Below, one piece after another: positions 1 to 7,594 of a stretch of 33,164 bases of DNA. The notes below the pieces were generated by a model. The model did not search any database. It worked only from the letters and a program-made list of their open reading frames with translations, and was not told the origin of the DNA. The stretch covers positions 175,477 through 208,640 of the forward strand of contig JAUJOF010000004.1 of assembly GCA_030447785.1 (NCBI GenBank), read 5' to 3'. The stretch's first letter is position 1. The number at the start of each line of letters is the position of its first letter. Made by a program: the position numbers and the translations under genes. The DNA is from Solirubrobacteraceae bacterium. Its GTDB lineage: Bacteria; Actinomycetota; Thermoleophilia; Solirubrobacterales; Solirubrobacteraceae.

Positions 1-943
1 AGCGCCCCGGCAGCAGGAGGGCGAACTCCTCCCCGCCGAGGCGGGCGGCCATGCCGCGACGGTCGGCCGCCTGCCTGACCAGGCGGGCGGTGCGGAGGAT
101 CACCTCGTCGCCCGCCGGGTGGCCGAAGCGGTTGTTGACCGCGCGCAGGTGGTCGAGGTCGCACAGCACGACGGCCACCGGCTGCCCGTCGCGGCGCGCG
201 CGCGCCAGGACGCGCACCGCCTCCGCGTGGAAGTGGCCGGTGTCGTAGAGGCCGGTCTTGCTGTCCGTCCGCGACCGGTGGCGTAGGCGGGGCACCAGCA
301 GGGCCTGGTGGACGAGCACGGCGGGTCCGGCGGCCAGCACGAGCAGTACCGGCTCGACGAGCCATAGCTGGGCCAGCACCGCCCCCGTCAAGGCCAGCGC
401 CGCGTCGCGGGGCACCGCCCCGGCCCGGGCCGCGCCGCGCAGCGGCGAGCGGCCGCCGCTCAGCCTCGCGACGGCGGCGAGGAGCGCCTGGCCGATCAGG
501 ACCGCCACCAGCGCGGCGGCGCCGGTGGCCAGCACCTCGGCGGTCCCCGGGGAGCCCGGCGGGCCGAGCAGCCGGCCCGCAACGTGCGCGCCCACACCGG
601 CCAGCGTGAGGGCGCACAGCTCGAAGAGGGTCGTGTCCCACCGCGGGCGGCGGACGAGGCCGGTCGCCACGATCACGAGCGCGAGCACGGGCACGGTCCA
701 CGCGGGGAGGAGGAGGACGCCCCACACGAAGAAGGCGAGAGCCGGCTGGCAGAAGGTGCCGGTCTTCCACAGCGCCTCGAAGGTCCCTGCGGCGGTGCAC
801 AGGACCAGCGTGAGGGCCAGCAGGGCCGGGTCCAGCCTCGGCCCCGGGACAGCGAGCAGCGCGGCGGCGAGCCCGGCGGGCGCCAGCGCGCAGAGCGCGA
901 GCATGAACGCTCGCGCTCCGCGCGGCAGCCGCCCAGAGGGCAC
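1..943 (-). CDS. Membrane-anchored GGDEF-domain protein (putative diguanylate cyclase), C-terminus cut by window edge
   Basis: The visible 314 residues consist of a short basic N-terminus, then roughly six or seven hydrophobic segments (about residues 13-230), then a GGDEF domain beginning near DSKTGLYD. The domain shows the metal-binding stretch VVLCDLDHLRAVNNRFGH and the signature GGEEF at about residues 303-307, so the A-site looks competent to make c-di-GMP from two GTP. The product-inhibition I-site (RxxD five residues before GGEEF) is not present; DRRG stands there. The GTG start at 943 lies 20 bp after the stop of the upstream protease gene, and an ATG at 904 is an alternative. The short gap suggests co-transcription with the protease. 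The membrane sensor part matches no family I can name. The rest of the GGDEF domain lies outside the window. Confidence 0.85.
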   Translation of the reverse strand, partial: MPSGRLPRGARAFMLALCALAPAGLAAALLAVPGPRLDPALLALTLVLCTAAGTFEALWKTGTFCQPALAFFVWGVLLLPAWTVPVLALVIVATGLVRRPRWDTTLFELCALTLAGVGAHVAGRLLGPPGSPGTAEVLATGAAALVAVLIGQALLAAVARLSGGRSPLRGAARAGAVPRDAALALTGAVLAQLWLVEPVLLVLAAGPAVLVHQALLVPRLRHRSRTDSKTGLYDTGHFHAEAVRVLARARRDGQPVAVVLCDLDHLRAVNNRFGHPAGDEVILRTARLVRQAADRRGMAARLGGEEFALLLPGR

Positions 944-963
944 CGGCCGGGCCGGTCCCGGTG

Positions 964-2691
964 CTACTTCGTCAGGTCGCTCAGCCACGTGGCGTAGCCC
1001 CAGGTCATGCGAGTGTCATCGACCTCGTCGGAGGTTCCCTGGGCGCAGTCGCAGCCCCACGTCATGCGGCCCCACGTCGTGCGGCCCCACGTGGTGCGGG
1101 TCTCGAGGACCTGCTCGGTGCCCCACGTCATGCGACCCCACGTCATGCGAGTGTAGTCGATCTCACCCGTCTCAGCCGACACCAGGGTGTTAGGCTGCAG
1201 GCCCTCGTTGGCCTTCAGCCGCAGCCCGCCGGCCAGGAGCGCGAGGTCGGCGGCGATCTCGCGCTGCCCGTCGCCCACCGGCCGGGCGGTGTTCGTCAGG
1301 GCGCCCTTGATCTGGTCGGGGGTCCACTCGGGGTGTGCGGAGACCAGGTCCGCGGCCACGCCGGCGACGATGGGCGCGGCCATCGAGGTCCCGCCCACGC
1401 GGAAGTACTGCCCGTCGACCACGCAGGTCGAGCACGCCCGCTCGAACTGCGAGCCGGGCGCCAGCGGCGCGACGATGTGCGCCCCGGGGGCGACGACCTC
1501 GGGCTTGGCAAAGCCGTCCTGGGTGGTTCCGCGGCTCGACCACCCGGCCAAGGCATCGTCGCCGATGGCGTGCGTGCCCTGGTCGTCGACCGCGCCGACC
1601 GAGATGGCGTACGGGTCGTTGGCCGGCGCGTGATCCACCGCACCTTCCGCGTCGCCCTCGTTGCCGGCCGCCGTGACGACCACGAGGCCCTGCAGCCAGG
1701 CGCTCTCCACCGCGGCGTCCAGCGGATCCTGCCGGTAGGAGCCCTGGCTCGGGGCCATCACCGACAGGTTGACCACGCGGATGTCGAGCTTCTCGGCGTG
1801 GTCGACGGCGAACTGCAGGCCGTAGATGACGTCGAGGACGGTGGCCCGGCCCTCGTCGTCGCCCACCTTCACCGAGACGATGTCGGCGTCGGGTGCGGTG
1901 CCCGCGTAGGCGCCGCGGAGGGGGTCGTCCGCGTCGCGGTTGGCGCTGTCGCCGGCGATCAGGCCCGCCACGTGCGTGCCGTGGCCGACGGGGTCGCCGT
2001 CGTCCGTTGCGTCGGGGTTGACCACCGCGGTCGCCTTGACCGCCGAGGTGCCGTCCTCGCGGATGAAGTCGGGGTGGCCGCCGTCGACGCCCGTGTCGAT
2101 CACCGCGACCGCGACGTCCTCGCCGCTGGCCCCCTTCGGGTGGCGCCACGCCTGGTCGGCGCGCACCGACTGCACGAAGGAGGTGCGCAGGCCGTCGGCG
2201 TCGCCGCGGTTCGCGGGTTGCTCCCCGGCGAGGGGCCGCGAGGTGGACTCGACCTCCTGGTTGAGCGTCAGCGCCTCGACGCGCCGGTCCTCCGCCAGGC
2301 GGGCGGCCTGCGCGGCGGGCATCGTCGCGCCCACGCCCCCGATGAGTCGCAGGTCGTGGGTGACGCGCCCGCGGTTCGCGGCCACCAGGTCACGGGCCTG
2401 CGCAGGAGACACGTCGCCCGCGAAGCGGACGATGACCTCCACGCGCTCCGCCGGCTTGGAGGCGGCGACCGCGGCCAGCGGCTCGGTCGCAGCGGGGGCG
2501 GTCGTCGTGCTCGGTGGGGGGACGGGACCCGTCCACCGCAGGGCGGTGAGGGCGAGGGCCGTCAGGACGATCGCCATGGTGGCGATCAGCAGCAGGCGCC
2601 GGAGCGCGGGAGACGATGACGCGGTGTAGACCATGGTGTTGACCTTTCTTCGAGGCTCTGGACGAACGGCGAGGTCAGACATCGGGGCCAT
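964..2691 (-). CDS. Membrane-anchored S8 (subtilisin) serine protease with C-terminal RxTWG repeats
   Basis: This 575-residue protein has one hydrophobic segment (about 31-52), an inhibitor I9-type propeptide (about 83-150) and a full subtilase domain. The catalytic triad is Asp199 in VIDTGVDG, His237 in GHGTH and Ser436 in GGTSMAAP, with the oxyanion Asn344 in AAGNEG. The domain should act outside the membrane after propeptide cleavage. The last 65 residues are unusual: seven pentapeptides of the type R-M/T-T-W-G (residues 515-524, 532-546, 561-570), separated by acidic linkers, one containing CDC. Two starts have a ribosome site: ATG 2691 (GGGAG, 6 nt away) and ATG 2634 (AAAGG, 8 nt away); the second gives a more typical signal-anchor. 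The GGDEF gene follows 20 bp downstream. The substrate is unknown. Confidence 0.9.
   Translation of the reverse strand: MAPMSDLAVRPEPRRKVNTMVYTASSSPALRRLLLIATMAIVLTALALTALRWTGPVPPPSTTTAPAATEPLAAVAASKPAERVEVIVRFAGDVSPAQARDLVAANRGRVTHDLRLIGGVGATMPAAQAARLAEDRRVEALTLNQEVESTSRPLAGEQPANRGDADGLRTSFVQSVRADQAWRHPKGASGEDVAVAVIDTGVDGGHPDFIREDGTSAVKATAVVNPDATDDGDPVGHGTHVAGLIAGDSANRDADDPLRGAYAGTAPDADIVSVKVGDDEGRATVLDVIYGLQFAVDHAEKLDIRVVNLSVMAPSQGSYRQDPLDAAVESAWLQGLVVVTAAGNEGDAEGAVDHAPANDPYAISVGAVDDQGTHAIGDDALAGWSSRGTTQDGFAKPEVVAPGAHIVAPLAPGSQFERACSTCVVDGQYFRVGGTSMAAPIVAGVAADLVSAHPEWTPDQIKGALTNTARPVGDGQREIAADLALLAGGLRLKANEGLQPNTLVSAETGEIDYTRMTWGRMTWGTEQVLETRTTWGRTTWGRMTWGCDCAQGTSDEVDDTRMTWGYATWLSDLTK
982..1152 (-). 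repeat. Tandem 15-bp units coding for R-[MT]-T-W-G
   Basis: Seven near-identical 15-bp units encode the pentapeptides at the C-terminus of the S8 protease. On the plus strand they read as repeats of ccccacgtcatgcg with small changes. They occur as a pair, a triplet and a final pair, the last unit being Y-A-T-W-L. Confidence 0.85.
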
Positions 2692-2813
2692 TTCTCTCTC
2701 CCGACGTCGGTGAGTGCCCCCATCGGCGCCTCTGTGAGGAGCATGAGAGCCTCTGCAGGAGCTCGAGAGTTTTTCCCGTAAAGCGTGAGAAGCCGTGGCG
2801 ATTCTCCACGTGT
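2692..2813. other. Intergenic region upstream of the S8 protease
   Basis: This non-coding stretch separates the protease from the glycosidase gene. It contains an imperfect direct repeat of about 20 bp (GCCTCTGTGAGGAGCATGAG, then CCTCTGCAGGAGCTCGAGAG) at roughly 2729-2770, followed by a T-rich run. The words TCTGTGAGGAG also occur just downstream of the conserved promoter-like block before the metalloprotease gene, but the block itself is not recognisable here. A promoter for the protease probably lies in this stretch; I cannot place it. Confidence 0.35.
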
Positions 2814-2874
2814 GTGATCGGTTTTCGTGGCCGCGTCAAGCTTTGAACGGAGGTGACCGCCGGAAACCGATCAC
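2814..2874. repeat. Perfect 11-bp inverted repeat at the 3' end of the glycosidase gene
   Basis: Arms GTGATCGGTTT (2814-2824) and AAACCGATCAC (2864-2874) are perfectly complementary around 39 bp. The right arm includes the stop codon of the glycosidase gene. Neither strand has a T-run after the stem, so it is not a standard intrinsic terminator. The spacer holds a smaller near-palindrome around AAGCTTT. It may be a bidirectional processing or termination structure, or an operator. Confidence 0.5.
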
Positions 2875-4589
2875 CGTCGGCGGGCAGCGGCTGTGCGCGG
2901 GCGGGCCGCCGCGGGGCAGCGGCCGGTGGTCAGCGCGGCGCTCGTGCGTTGGCGGCGCTCACCGTCGCTCCAGCGCACGCGTACCGTTGTCCTGGGCCGC
3001 CACGGGATGAAGCGCGTGATCGCGGCGCCCGGGGTCCCGACCACAGTCTGTGTCGCTGAGGCGCCACCGCGGCGTGGCCTGGGGTAGGTGATCACAGGGC
3101 GCCAGCCGACGTTGGCGGTAGCCGCGCCACGTGCAAGGACGCGAATCTCGATCTGGGCGGTGGCGGCAACCTGGGGGCCGCGCATGCGGCTCCAGATCTC
3201 GATCCAGCGGGGGTTGTGGCTGCGTCTGCAGCGGGCGAAGGCCGGAGCCCCGTATTCCTGGAAGGCGGGTTTGGGGGTGCCGTCGGCGTACAGGAGGCCG
3301 GTCTGCCAGTCGCCGTAGGGACGCATGCGCGGGCCGGCGGGGTCGCCGGGGCGGTCGCGCAGCTGGAACTGGGGCCACATCACGACCGCGGGGTCGCGGG
3401 TGGCGAGGTACTCCGCCCAGCCCAGCAGGCGGCCCTGCTGCTGTGGGGAGAAGGGGGCTTGGGGATCAGGGGGGCTGGTCTCGTAGCCGTACTCGGTCAT
3501 GTAGACGGTCTTGTTGGCGGGTGCCAGCCGGCCGCGGCCGGTGAGTCGGCGCAGGGTGCTCACCAGGCGTGGCGTGGCCGCGACCGGGAGCTTGTCGATG
3601 TCCTTGGGGAGCGCGTCGGGAAGGGTTTGCAGCGAGTAGGGGTGATGTGCCCAGCCGTCACCGGGGATGGGCTGGAAGTCCGCGCACTCCCGGGTGCGAA
3701 GGGGGAGCAGCCGCTTGTCGACACAGGCGAACTCGCGCAGGAACAGCAGCGGCGTGACACCGCTCTTGCCGGGGGTGCTCGAGCCCATCGATGCGGTGCC
3801 GCCGATCAGCACGCGGCTGGCCGGAGCGCCTCGCTTGATCGCCGGGTAGGACGCGCGCACCATCGCGCGGTACAGGTGGGGCGAGGAGGGGACGTAGCGG
3901 CCGCCCTCGCGCCGCCACTGGGGCAGGAGGAAGCCCGGGTGGTTGGGCTCGTTCCATATGGTGAACAGATCGACGGCGGGAAGCGCGGGCGGGGGCAGGG
4001 TCGGGACCTGCGCCAGTGGCTGAGAGCGGGAACGGCCGAGCAGGCCGTCCAGCAACGTCGCGTCGGGTCGGGATGGGGAGGCGGCGGGCGGGGAGGCCGG
4101 CGGGTTCGCGGGGACGTAGCCGCCGGCGTAGCGGCGGGCGACCGCCTGGGCAAACCGGGCGTACTCGCCGGGGTCGATCTCTGTTCGCAACCGCGTGGTG
4201 TCGCCGGCCTGGCCGCGGATCGCCCACCGCGGCGCCCAGAAGGCGATGTCGATCATCGGGCGCAGGCCGGCCGCGACGGTCAGACGCACCGCGCGGTCCA
4301 GGTTGTACCAGTGATCGCGGGGATAGCTCGCGGGATCGGAGAGGTCACCCTCGGGCACCTTCTCCCGCGCCGGCTGGGGGGCGATGACCGACCAGCCCGC
4401 GGTCAGGCGCACGCGCTCGATCCCGACCTCCCGCGCCTGCTCGAGCCCGGCGCGGATCTCCTGCTCGGTCCCATGCAGGAACAACGCATCGTCCTGCACG
4501 ACCGTCTGCGGGGCAGGACGGGCATGAGCGCCGGGCGCCGCCAGGACGACGAGGACGAGAGACAGCAGAAGGGTGCGCAGGGCGAGCAT
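2871..4589 (-). CDS. Secreted clan GH-A glycoside hydrolase (GH39/GH5-like)
   Basis: The 572-residue product begins with a clear signal peptide (MLALRTLLLSLVLVVLAAPG, then AHA). The body is a TIM-barrel of the GH-A type: the general acid/base is Glu214 in FTIWNEPNHPG and the probable nucleophile is Glu366 in YMTEYGYET. A proline/serine-rich insert (about 160-203) lies just before the acid/base strand. After about residue 440 there is a basic, beta-rich C-terminal region of around 130 residues that I do not recognise. The enzyme probably retains anomeric configuration and acts on an extracellular polysaccharide or glycoside; the sequence does not tell which. It follows the alanine-rich gene by 52 bp, likely in the same transcript. 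The ribosome site before ATG 4589 is only weak (AAAGAAA). Confidence 0.85.
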   Translation of the reverse strand: MLALRTLLLSLVLVVLAAPGAHARPAPQTVVQDDALFLHGTEQEIRAGLEQAREVGIERVRLTAGWSVIAPQPAREKVPEGDLSDPASYPRDHWYNLDRAVRLTVAAGLRPMIDIAFWAPRWAIRGQAGDTTRLRTEIDPGEYARFAQAVARRYAGGYVPANPPASPPAASPSRPDATLLDGLLGRSRSQPLAQVPTLPPPALPAVDLFTIWNEPNHPGFLLPQWRREGGRYVPSSPHLYRAMVRASYPAIKRGAPASRVLIGGTASMGSSTPGKSGVTPLLFLREFACVDKRLLPLRTRECADFQPIPGDGWAHHPYSLQTLPDALPKDIDKLPVAATPRLVSTLRRLTGRGRLAPANKTVYMTEYGYETSPPDPQAPFSPQQQGRLLGWAEYLATRDPAVVMWPQFQLRDRPGDPAGPRMRPYGDWQTGLLYADGTPKPAFQEYGAPAFARCRRSHNPRWIEIWSRMRGPQVAATAQIEIRVLARGAATANVGWRPVITYPRPRRGGASATQTVVGTPGAAITRFIPWRPRTTVRVRWSDGERRQRTSAALTTGRCPAAARPRTAAARRR

Positions 4590-4641
4590 CGGGTTTCTTT
4601 AGTCGGGGTCTGTGGATGACCAGCGGTGGTCGTCGAGCCGG

Positions 4642-5397
4642 CTAGTGGCCGGGGTCGTCGATGTCGGGATCGGCGGTGTCGTCGTCCGGTGCCGGCGTCT
4701 CGGCCGCCTCGAAGCGGTTGGTCGCGGCCCCGTTGGCCGTGGCCGGCTCGTGGACGTCGGCGGACAGGGCGATGCGGACCTGGGTGAGCGCTGCGACCAG
4801 GGCGTCCCGGGCGTCCTGGGCCGGGCGTAGCGCCGCCCGCAACGCCCGTCGGCGCCGGGGAGAGACCTGCTCGGAGGCCGAGACGCTGGTGAGCGCCGTC
4901 ACGAGCTGGTCGTGGGCCTCCACGGCCGAGTGCAGCACCTGGCGCAGTTGCGTCAGTGACCCTGGGAAGCGAGAACAGGCAAGCGCCAACGCCGTCTGGT
5001 CCTGCAGGTCCGCCGCCTGCCTGAGCGTCTTGACGGCGAGTCCCTCGAGCCGTCCCCGTCTTAAGCGCGCCAGGTCGGCGGCGTTTCGCGCGACTTCGGC
5101 CGAGTCTTCTGCGAGCGGTGCAGCGGCCTGCGCCGAAGCCGCGGCCTGGTCGACGCGCACCAAGGCGGCCAGCGTGTGCGCGTATCGCAGACGACGGCTC
5201 GAGCGAGCGAGCAGTCGCTGGGCGCGGCGCGGTGAGCTGCCGGCGGTGGCCACTGCGCTGCGCGCGTCCCCGGCGGCATGTCGCCCGAGCTGGGCGACAG
5301 CCTGGACCGATGCGGGCTGGGCGGACGCGGACGACCCGGGGAGGGCTGCGGCGGCGCAGCTCGCGACAGCGACGGCAAGAGCGCGTGGGCGGGGCAT
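4642..5397 (-). CDS. Secreted alanine-rich helical protein, function unknown
   Basis: The start at 5397 is chosen because AGGAG lies 5 nt before it; an in-frame ATG at 5421 lacks this. The 251-residue product has a signal peptide (MPRPRALAVAVASCAAAALP, then GSSASAQ). The body is rich in Ala, Arg and Gln and is predicted by eye to be almost all helix (about residues 30-210). The tail is acidic and disordered (AETPAPDDDTADPDIDDPGH). A single Cys remains in the mature part. It resembles in style the product encoded at 7595-8569: both are secreted, Ala-rich and helical, and both genes have the same upstream block. No catalytic motif is visible. A cell-surface or envelope-binding role is possible but is inference. 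Confidence 0.75.
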   Translation of the reverse strand: MPRPRALAVAVASCAAAALPGSSASAQPASVQAVAQLGRHAAGDARSAVATAGSSPRRAQRLLARSSRRLRYAHTLAALVRVDQAAASAQAAAPLAEDSAEVARNAADLARLRRGRLEGLAVKTLRQAADLQDQTALALACSRFPGSLTQLRQVLHSAVEAHDQLVTALTSVSASEQVSPRRRRALRAALRPAQDARDALVAALTQVRIALSADVHEPATANGAATNRFEAAETPAPDDDTADPDIDDPGH

Positions 5398-5454
5398 GAG
5401 GTCTCCTCGGGGGGCGGTCATTGCGGGCGGGGCCCCATCGAAGGACCCCGAGAG

Positions 5455-5511
5455 CGAGGACCGATCCGGCTGCGAGTTCCTGGGAGGTCTGGCCGAACCG
5501 ACGGTTTTTCG
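5455..5511 (-). promoter_or_regulatory. Conserved promoter-like block, copy A
   Basis: Read on the minus strand it contains TTCGGCCAGACCTCCCAGG, then 16 nt, then GGTCC. It ends about 57 bp before the start of the alanine-rich gene. It aligns without gaps to copies B (7465-7520) and C (8619-8674) over the core. The pattern CCAGG, 16 nt, [CG]GTCC fits an ECF-type -35/-10 arrangement. Copy A is the most divergent. Confidence 0.5.
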
Positions 5512-5624
5512 CCCCCGGGCTCAAGGTCATCACTCAGGGCCCGTGCAGCCGGACGCAGGGCCGAGGCGGGCGCAGCCGGTCAGAGGACCGGGCGAACGCC
5601 CGACCTCCGTAGGGCCACAGAGCG

Positions 5625-7418
5625 TCAGCGGCGCACCTTGACGATCGTCCTCGTGGCGCGTGCGCGCCCGGCGGCATCCGTGTCGGTCACCAGGACGGTG
5701 ATCTGCCTGGCGTGCTGTCGCCTCAGCCGCGCGCCGGCACGACGGGTGAGAGCGAGGCGCCCGTGGGGGCGCGCCCCGACGCGTGCCCCGGCGCGGGCCA
5801 GGGCCCGTTCGTCGGCGCTGAGGGCCACCGCCGCGCGCGCGCCGGCGCGGGCGGGCAACTTCACGATGAGCGGTCGGCGGGCCAGCCGGCGCAGCCCGGC
5901 GCGGCGCAGGGCTGTGCTCACGGCGTGGGCGGCGGCGCCCGGCCCGGGCTGGGCCATCGAGGCGGCGCCCTCGGGCGCGGACCTCACGCTGACGGTCTGC
6001 GCGGTGGTAGCGCTCTCCCCGCCGCCGTCGGTGACGGTCAACCTCACGCCCTGGGGGCCGGGCTGGCTGAAGGTCGCGTCGATGACGGCGGCCCGGGAGT
6101 CCGTCACGCCGTCGCCGTCGATGTCCCACGCGTAGGCGGCGATGGCCCCGTCGGGATCGTTGGAAGGCGATCCATCGAGGATGACCGGCGCGCCGGCCAC
6201 CGGTGATCCTCCTACGGCGACGCGTGCCGTCGGCGGCTGGTTGGGCGCCGGCGCCGCGGCGCTCCTGCCGGCGGTCGAGCAGGCGTCGGGCGCGCACAGG
6301 AAGGCGGAGCGAAAGACGTTCCAGTGCGTGGCGAGGTAGGAGCCGGCCAACGGAGCCGGGTGGAAGTAGTCATCGGCTCCGCAGTCATACGGCTTGATCC
6401 CCGACCCCTTCCACGCGCAGGTCGTCGCCGTGTAGCCGCCCGTCTTCGCACCCTGGTCGGCATAGCACAGGACGTCGAAGCCGTCGGTGCAGTGACCGGC
6501 ACCGCTCGAGTGAGGAGCGGAGTGCTGGACTGCGCCCAGGTTGTGGGTGATCTCGTGCAGGGCGGTGGTCTGGCGGTTGCCCCGCGCGGAGAACGACGAG
6601 CTACCGTCCCCCCACACCACTGCGTCCACGCCCCCGGCGTTCGCCGAGTTCCCCGCTCCGGCGCGATCGTCGGCGTACATGTCGCCGATGCCGCTGACGC
6701 GGCTGGTGCGCAGCGCGTCCGCGTAGACGAGCAGGTTGCGCACGCCGGCAAGCGGCCCGAGGGCGCCGCGTACCGCGCTGGTCACGGCGGCCATCCGAGC
6801 GTTGACGTCCAGCGCGGTGTAGTGGGCCCGGCGGGCGGGCAGCTGCACCGTCGCGATGTCGATGTACTGGGGGCCGCAGCTCGTGCCGACGTCGACGCGC
6901 AGCGTCCTGGCGCCGCGGGCGGCGGCGGTGAGCACGTCGGCGATCGCGCGCACGTCGCGCTGGATCAGCGAGCCGTACGCGTACCCGGAGGCCTGCAGCC
7001 GGCTGGACTGGTCGGCGGGGTACGCGTAGACGACCTTGTAGGCGGGCCCGGGGGCCGTCGCGTCGCTGGCCGTGTCATCGGTCGAGCGCTGCTTCCCGCA
7101 CCACCTCGAGGCCAGCGCGCGCGCCGTGCTCGAATCGGTGTCATCGGCCATGGCCGCGCGTGCCGCGTGCCGCGCGCCCTGGCGCAGGCCGCGGTCGCTG
7201 TTGGGGGGCATGACGTCACCGTGGGTATCCACCGCCACTCGCTGGGTGCCCACGGTGACGGCCACGCGCTCGCGCCCGACCTCGTAGCCCCACGCCGGGG
7301 TTGCGGCCAGCGTGGAGGCGACCACGGCCAGCGAGCAGCCCAGCGCGCGCAGGGGTCCGGCGACCCCGCCGGCGGCGCACGGAACCATGGCGTTGGCGAT
7401 GACACGGGGGCGCGGCAC
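5625..7418 (-). CDS. Secreted zinc metalloprotease (HExxHxxGxxxH) with PKD domain
   Basis: The GTG start at 7418 follows a strong ribosome site (GAGGAGGAGG). The 597-residue product has a signal sequence (to about residue 44, AWG) and a catalytic region of about 125-380 with HEITHNLGAVQH: His288, Glu289 and His292, with His299 as possible third ligand. Spacing to the third His is one residue longer than in classical metzincins. Eight or more Cys in the catalytic region suggest disulphides (CGPQYID, GHCTDG, DVLCYAD, TTCAW, YDCGADD, LCAPDAC). A PKD domain follows (about 393-482, with DGSPSNDPDG and AWDIDGDG). The C-terminal 100 residues are Arg/Ala-rich with a final beta-type segment, perhaps for wall retention. 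Similar HE-x-x-HNLGAVQ proteins occur in other actinobacteria. The gene has its own conserved upstream block, so it probably starts a transcript. Confidence 0.82.
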   Translation of the reverse strand: MPRPRVIANAMVPCAAGGVAGPLRALGCSLAVVASTLAATPAWGYEVGRERVAVTVGTQRVAVDTHGDVMPPNSDRGLRQGARHAARAAMADDTDSSTARALASRWCGKQRSTDDTASDATAPGPAYKVVYAYPADQSSRLQASGYAYGSLIQRDVRAIADVLTAAARGARTLRVDVGTSCGPQYIDIATVQLPARRAHYTALDVNARMAAVTSAVRGALGPLAGVRNLLVYADALRTSRVSGIGDMYADDRAGAGNSANAGGVDAVVWGDGSSSFSARGNRQTTALHEITHNLGAVQHSAPHSSGAGHCTDGFDVLCYADQGAKTGGYTATTCAWKGSGIKPYDCGADDYFHPAPLAGSYLATHWNVFRSAFLCAPDACSTAGRSAAAPAPNQPPTARVAVGGSPVAGAPVILDGSPSNDPDGAIAAYAWDIDGDGVTDSRAAVIDATFSQPGPQGVRLTVTDGGGESATTAQTVSVRSAPEGAASMAQPGPGAAAHAVSTALRRAGLRRLARRPLIVKLPARAGARAAVALSADERALARAGARVGARPHGRLALTRRAGARLRRQHARQITVLVTDTDAAGRARATRTIVKVRR

Positions 7419-7464
7419 GGTCCTCCTCCTCGGTCGGTGGTGACCGCCTTTGCGGCGGATCTGT

Positions 7465-7520
7465 GAGGAGGACGGACCCCGGTTCCCATCCCTGGGCGGT
7501 CTGGACGAAAGTGGGACTCG
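7465..7520 (-). promoter_or_regulatory. Conserved promoter-like block, copy B
   Basis: Counted by eye, about 44 of 56 positions match copy C. On the minus strand it reads CGAGTCCCACTTTCGTCCAG, then ACCGCCCAGG, 16 nt, CGTCCTCC. It ends 46 bp before the GTG of the metalloprotease gene. Such conservation in non-coding DNA before unrelated coding sequences points to a shared regulatory site. Confidence 0.6.
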
Positions 7521-7594
7521 GAAAGCCGCGGGGACGCGGGCGTGATGCGCCCGCGTCCCGGATGCGGCGGTTGTGGCGTGGTGGGCGGGTCGCC

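Noticed and set aside
961..2619. A 552-codon plus-strand frame with RHA-type repeats opposite the S8 protease
   Set aside because: The protease on the minus strand has the full catalytic triad and propeptide; the plus-strand repeats are only the complement of its RxTWG units.
2814..2874. Inverted repeat as a classical rho-independent terminator
   Set aside because: The loop is 39 nt and no T-run follows on either strand.
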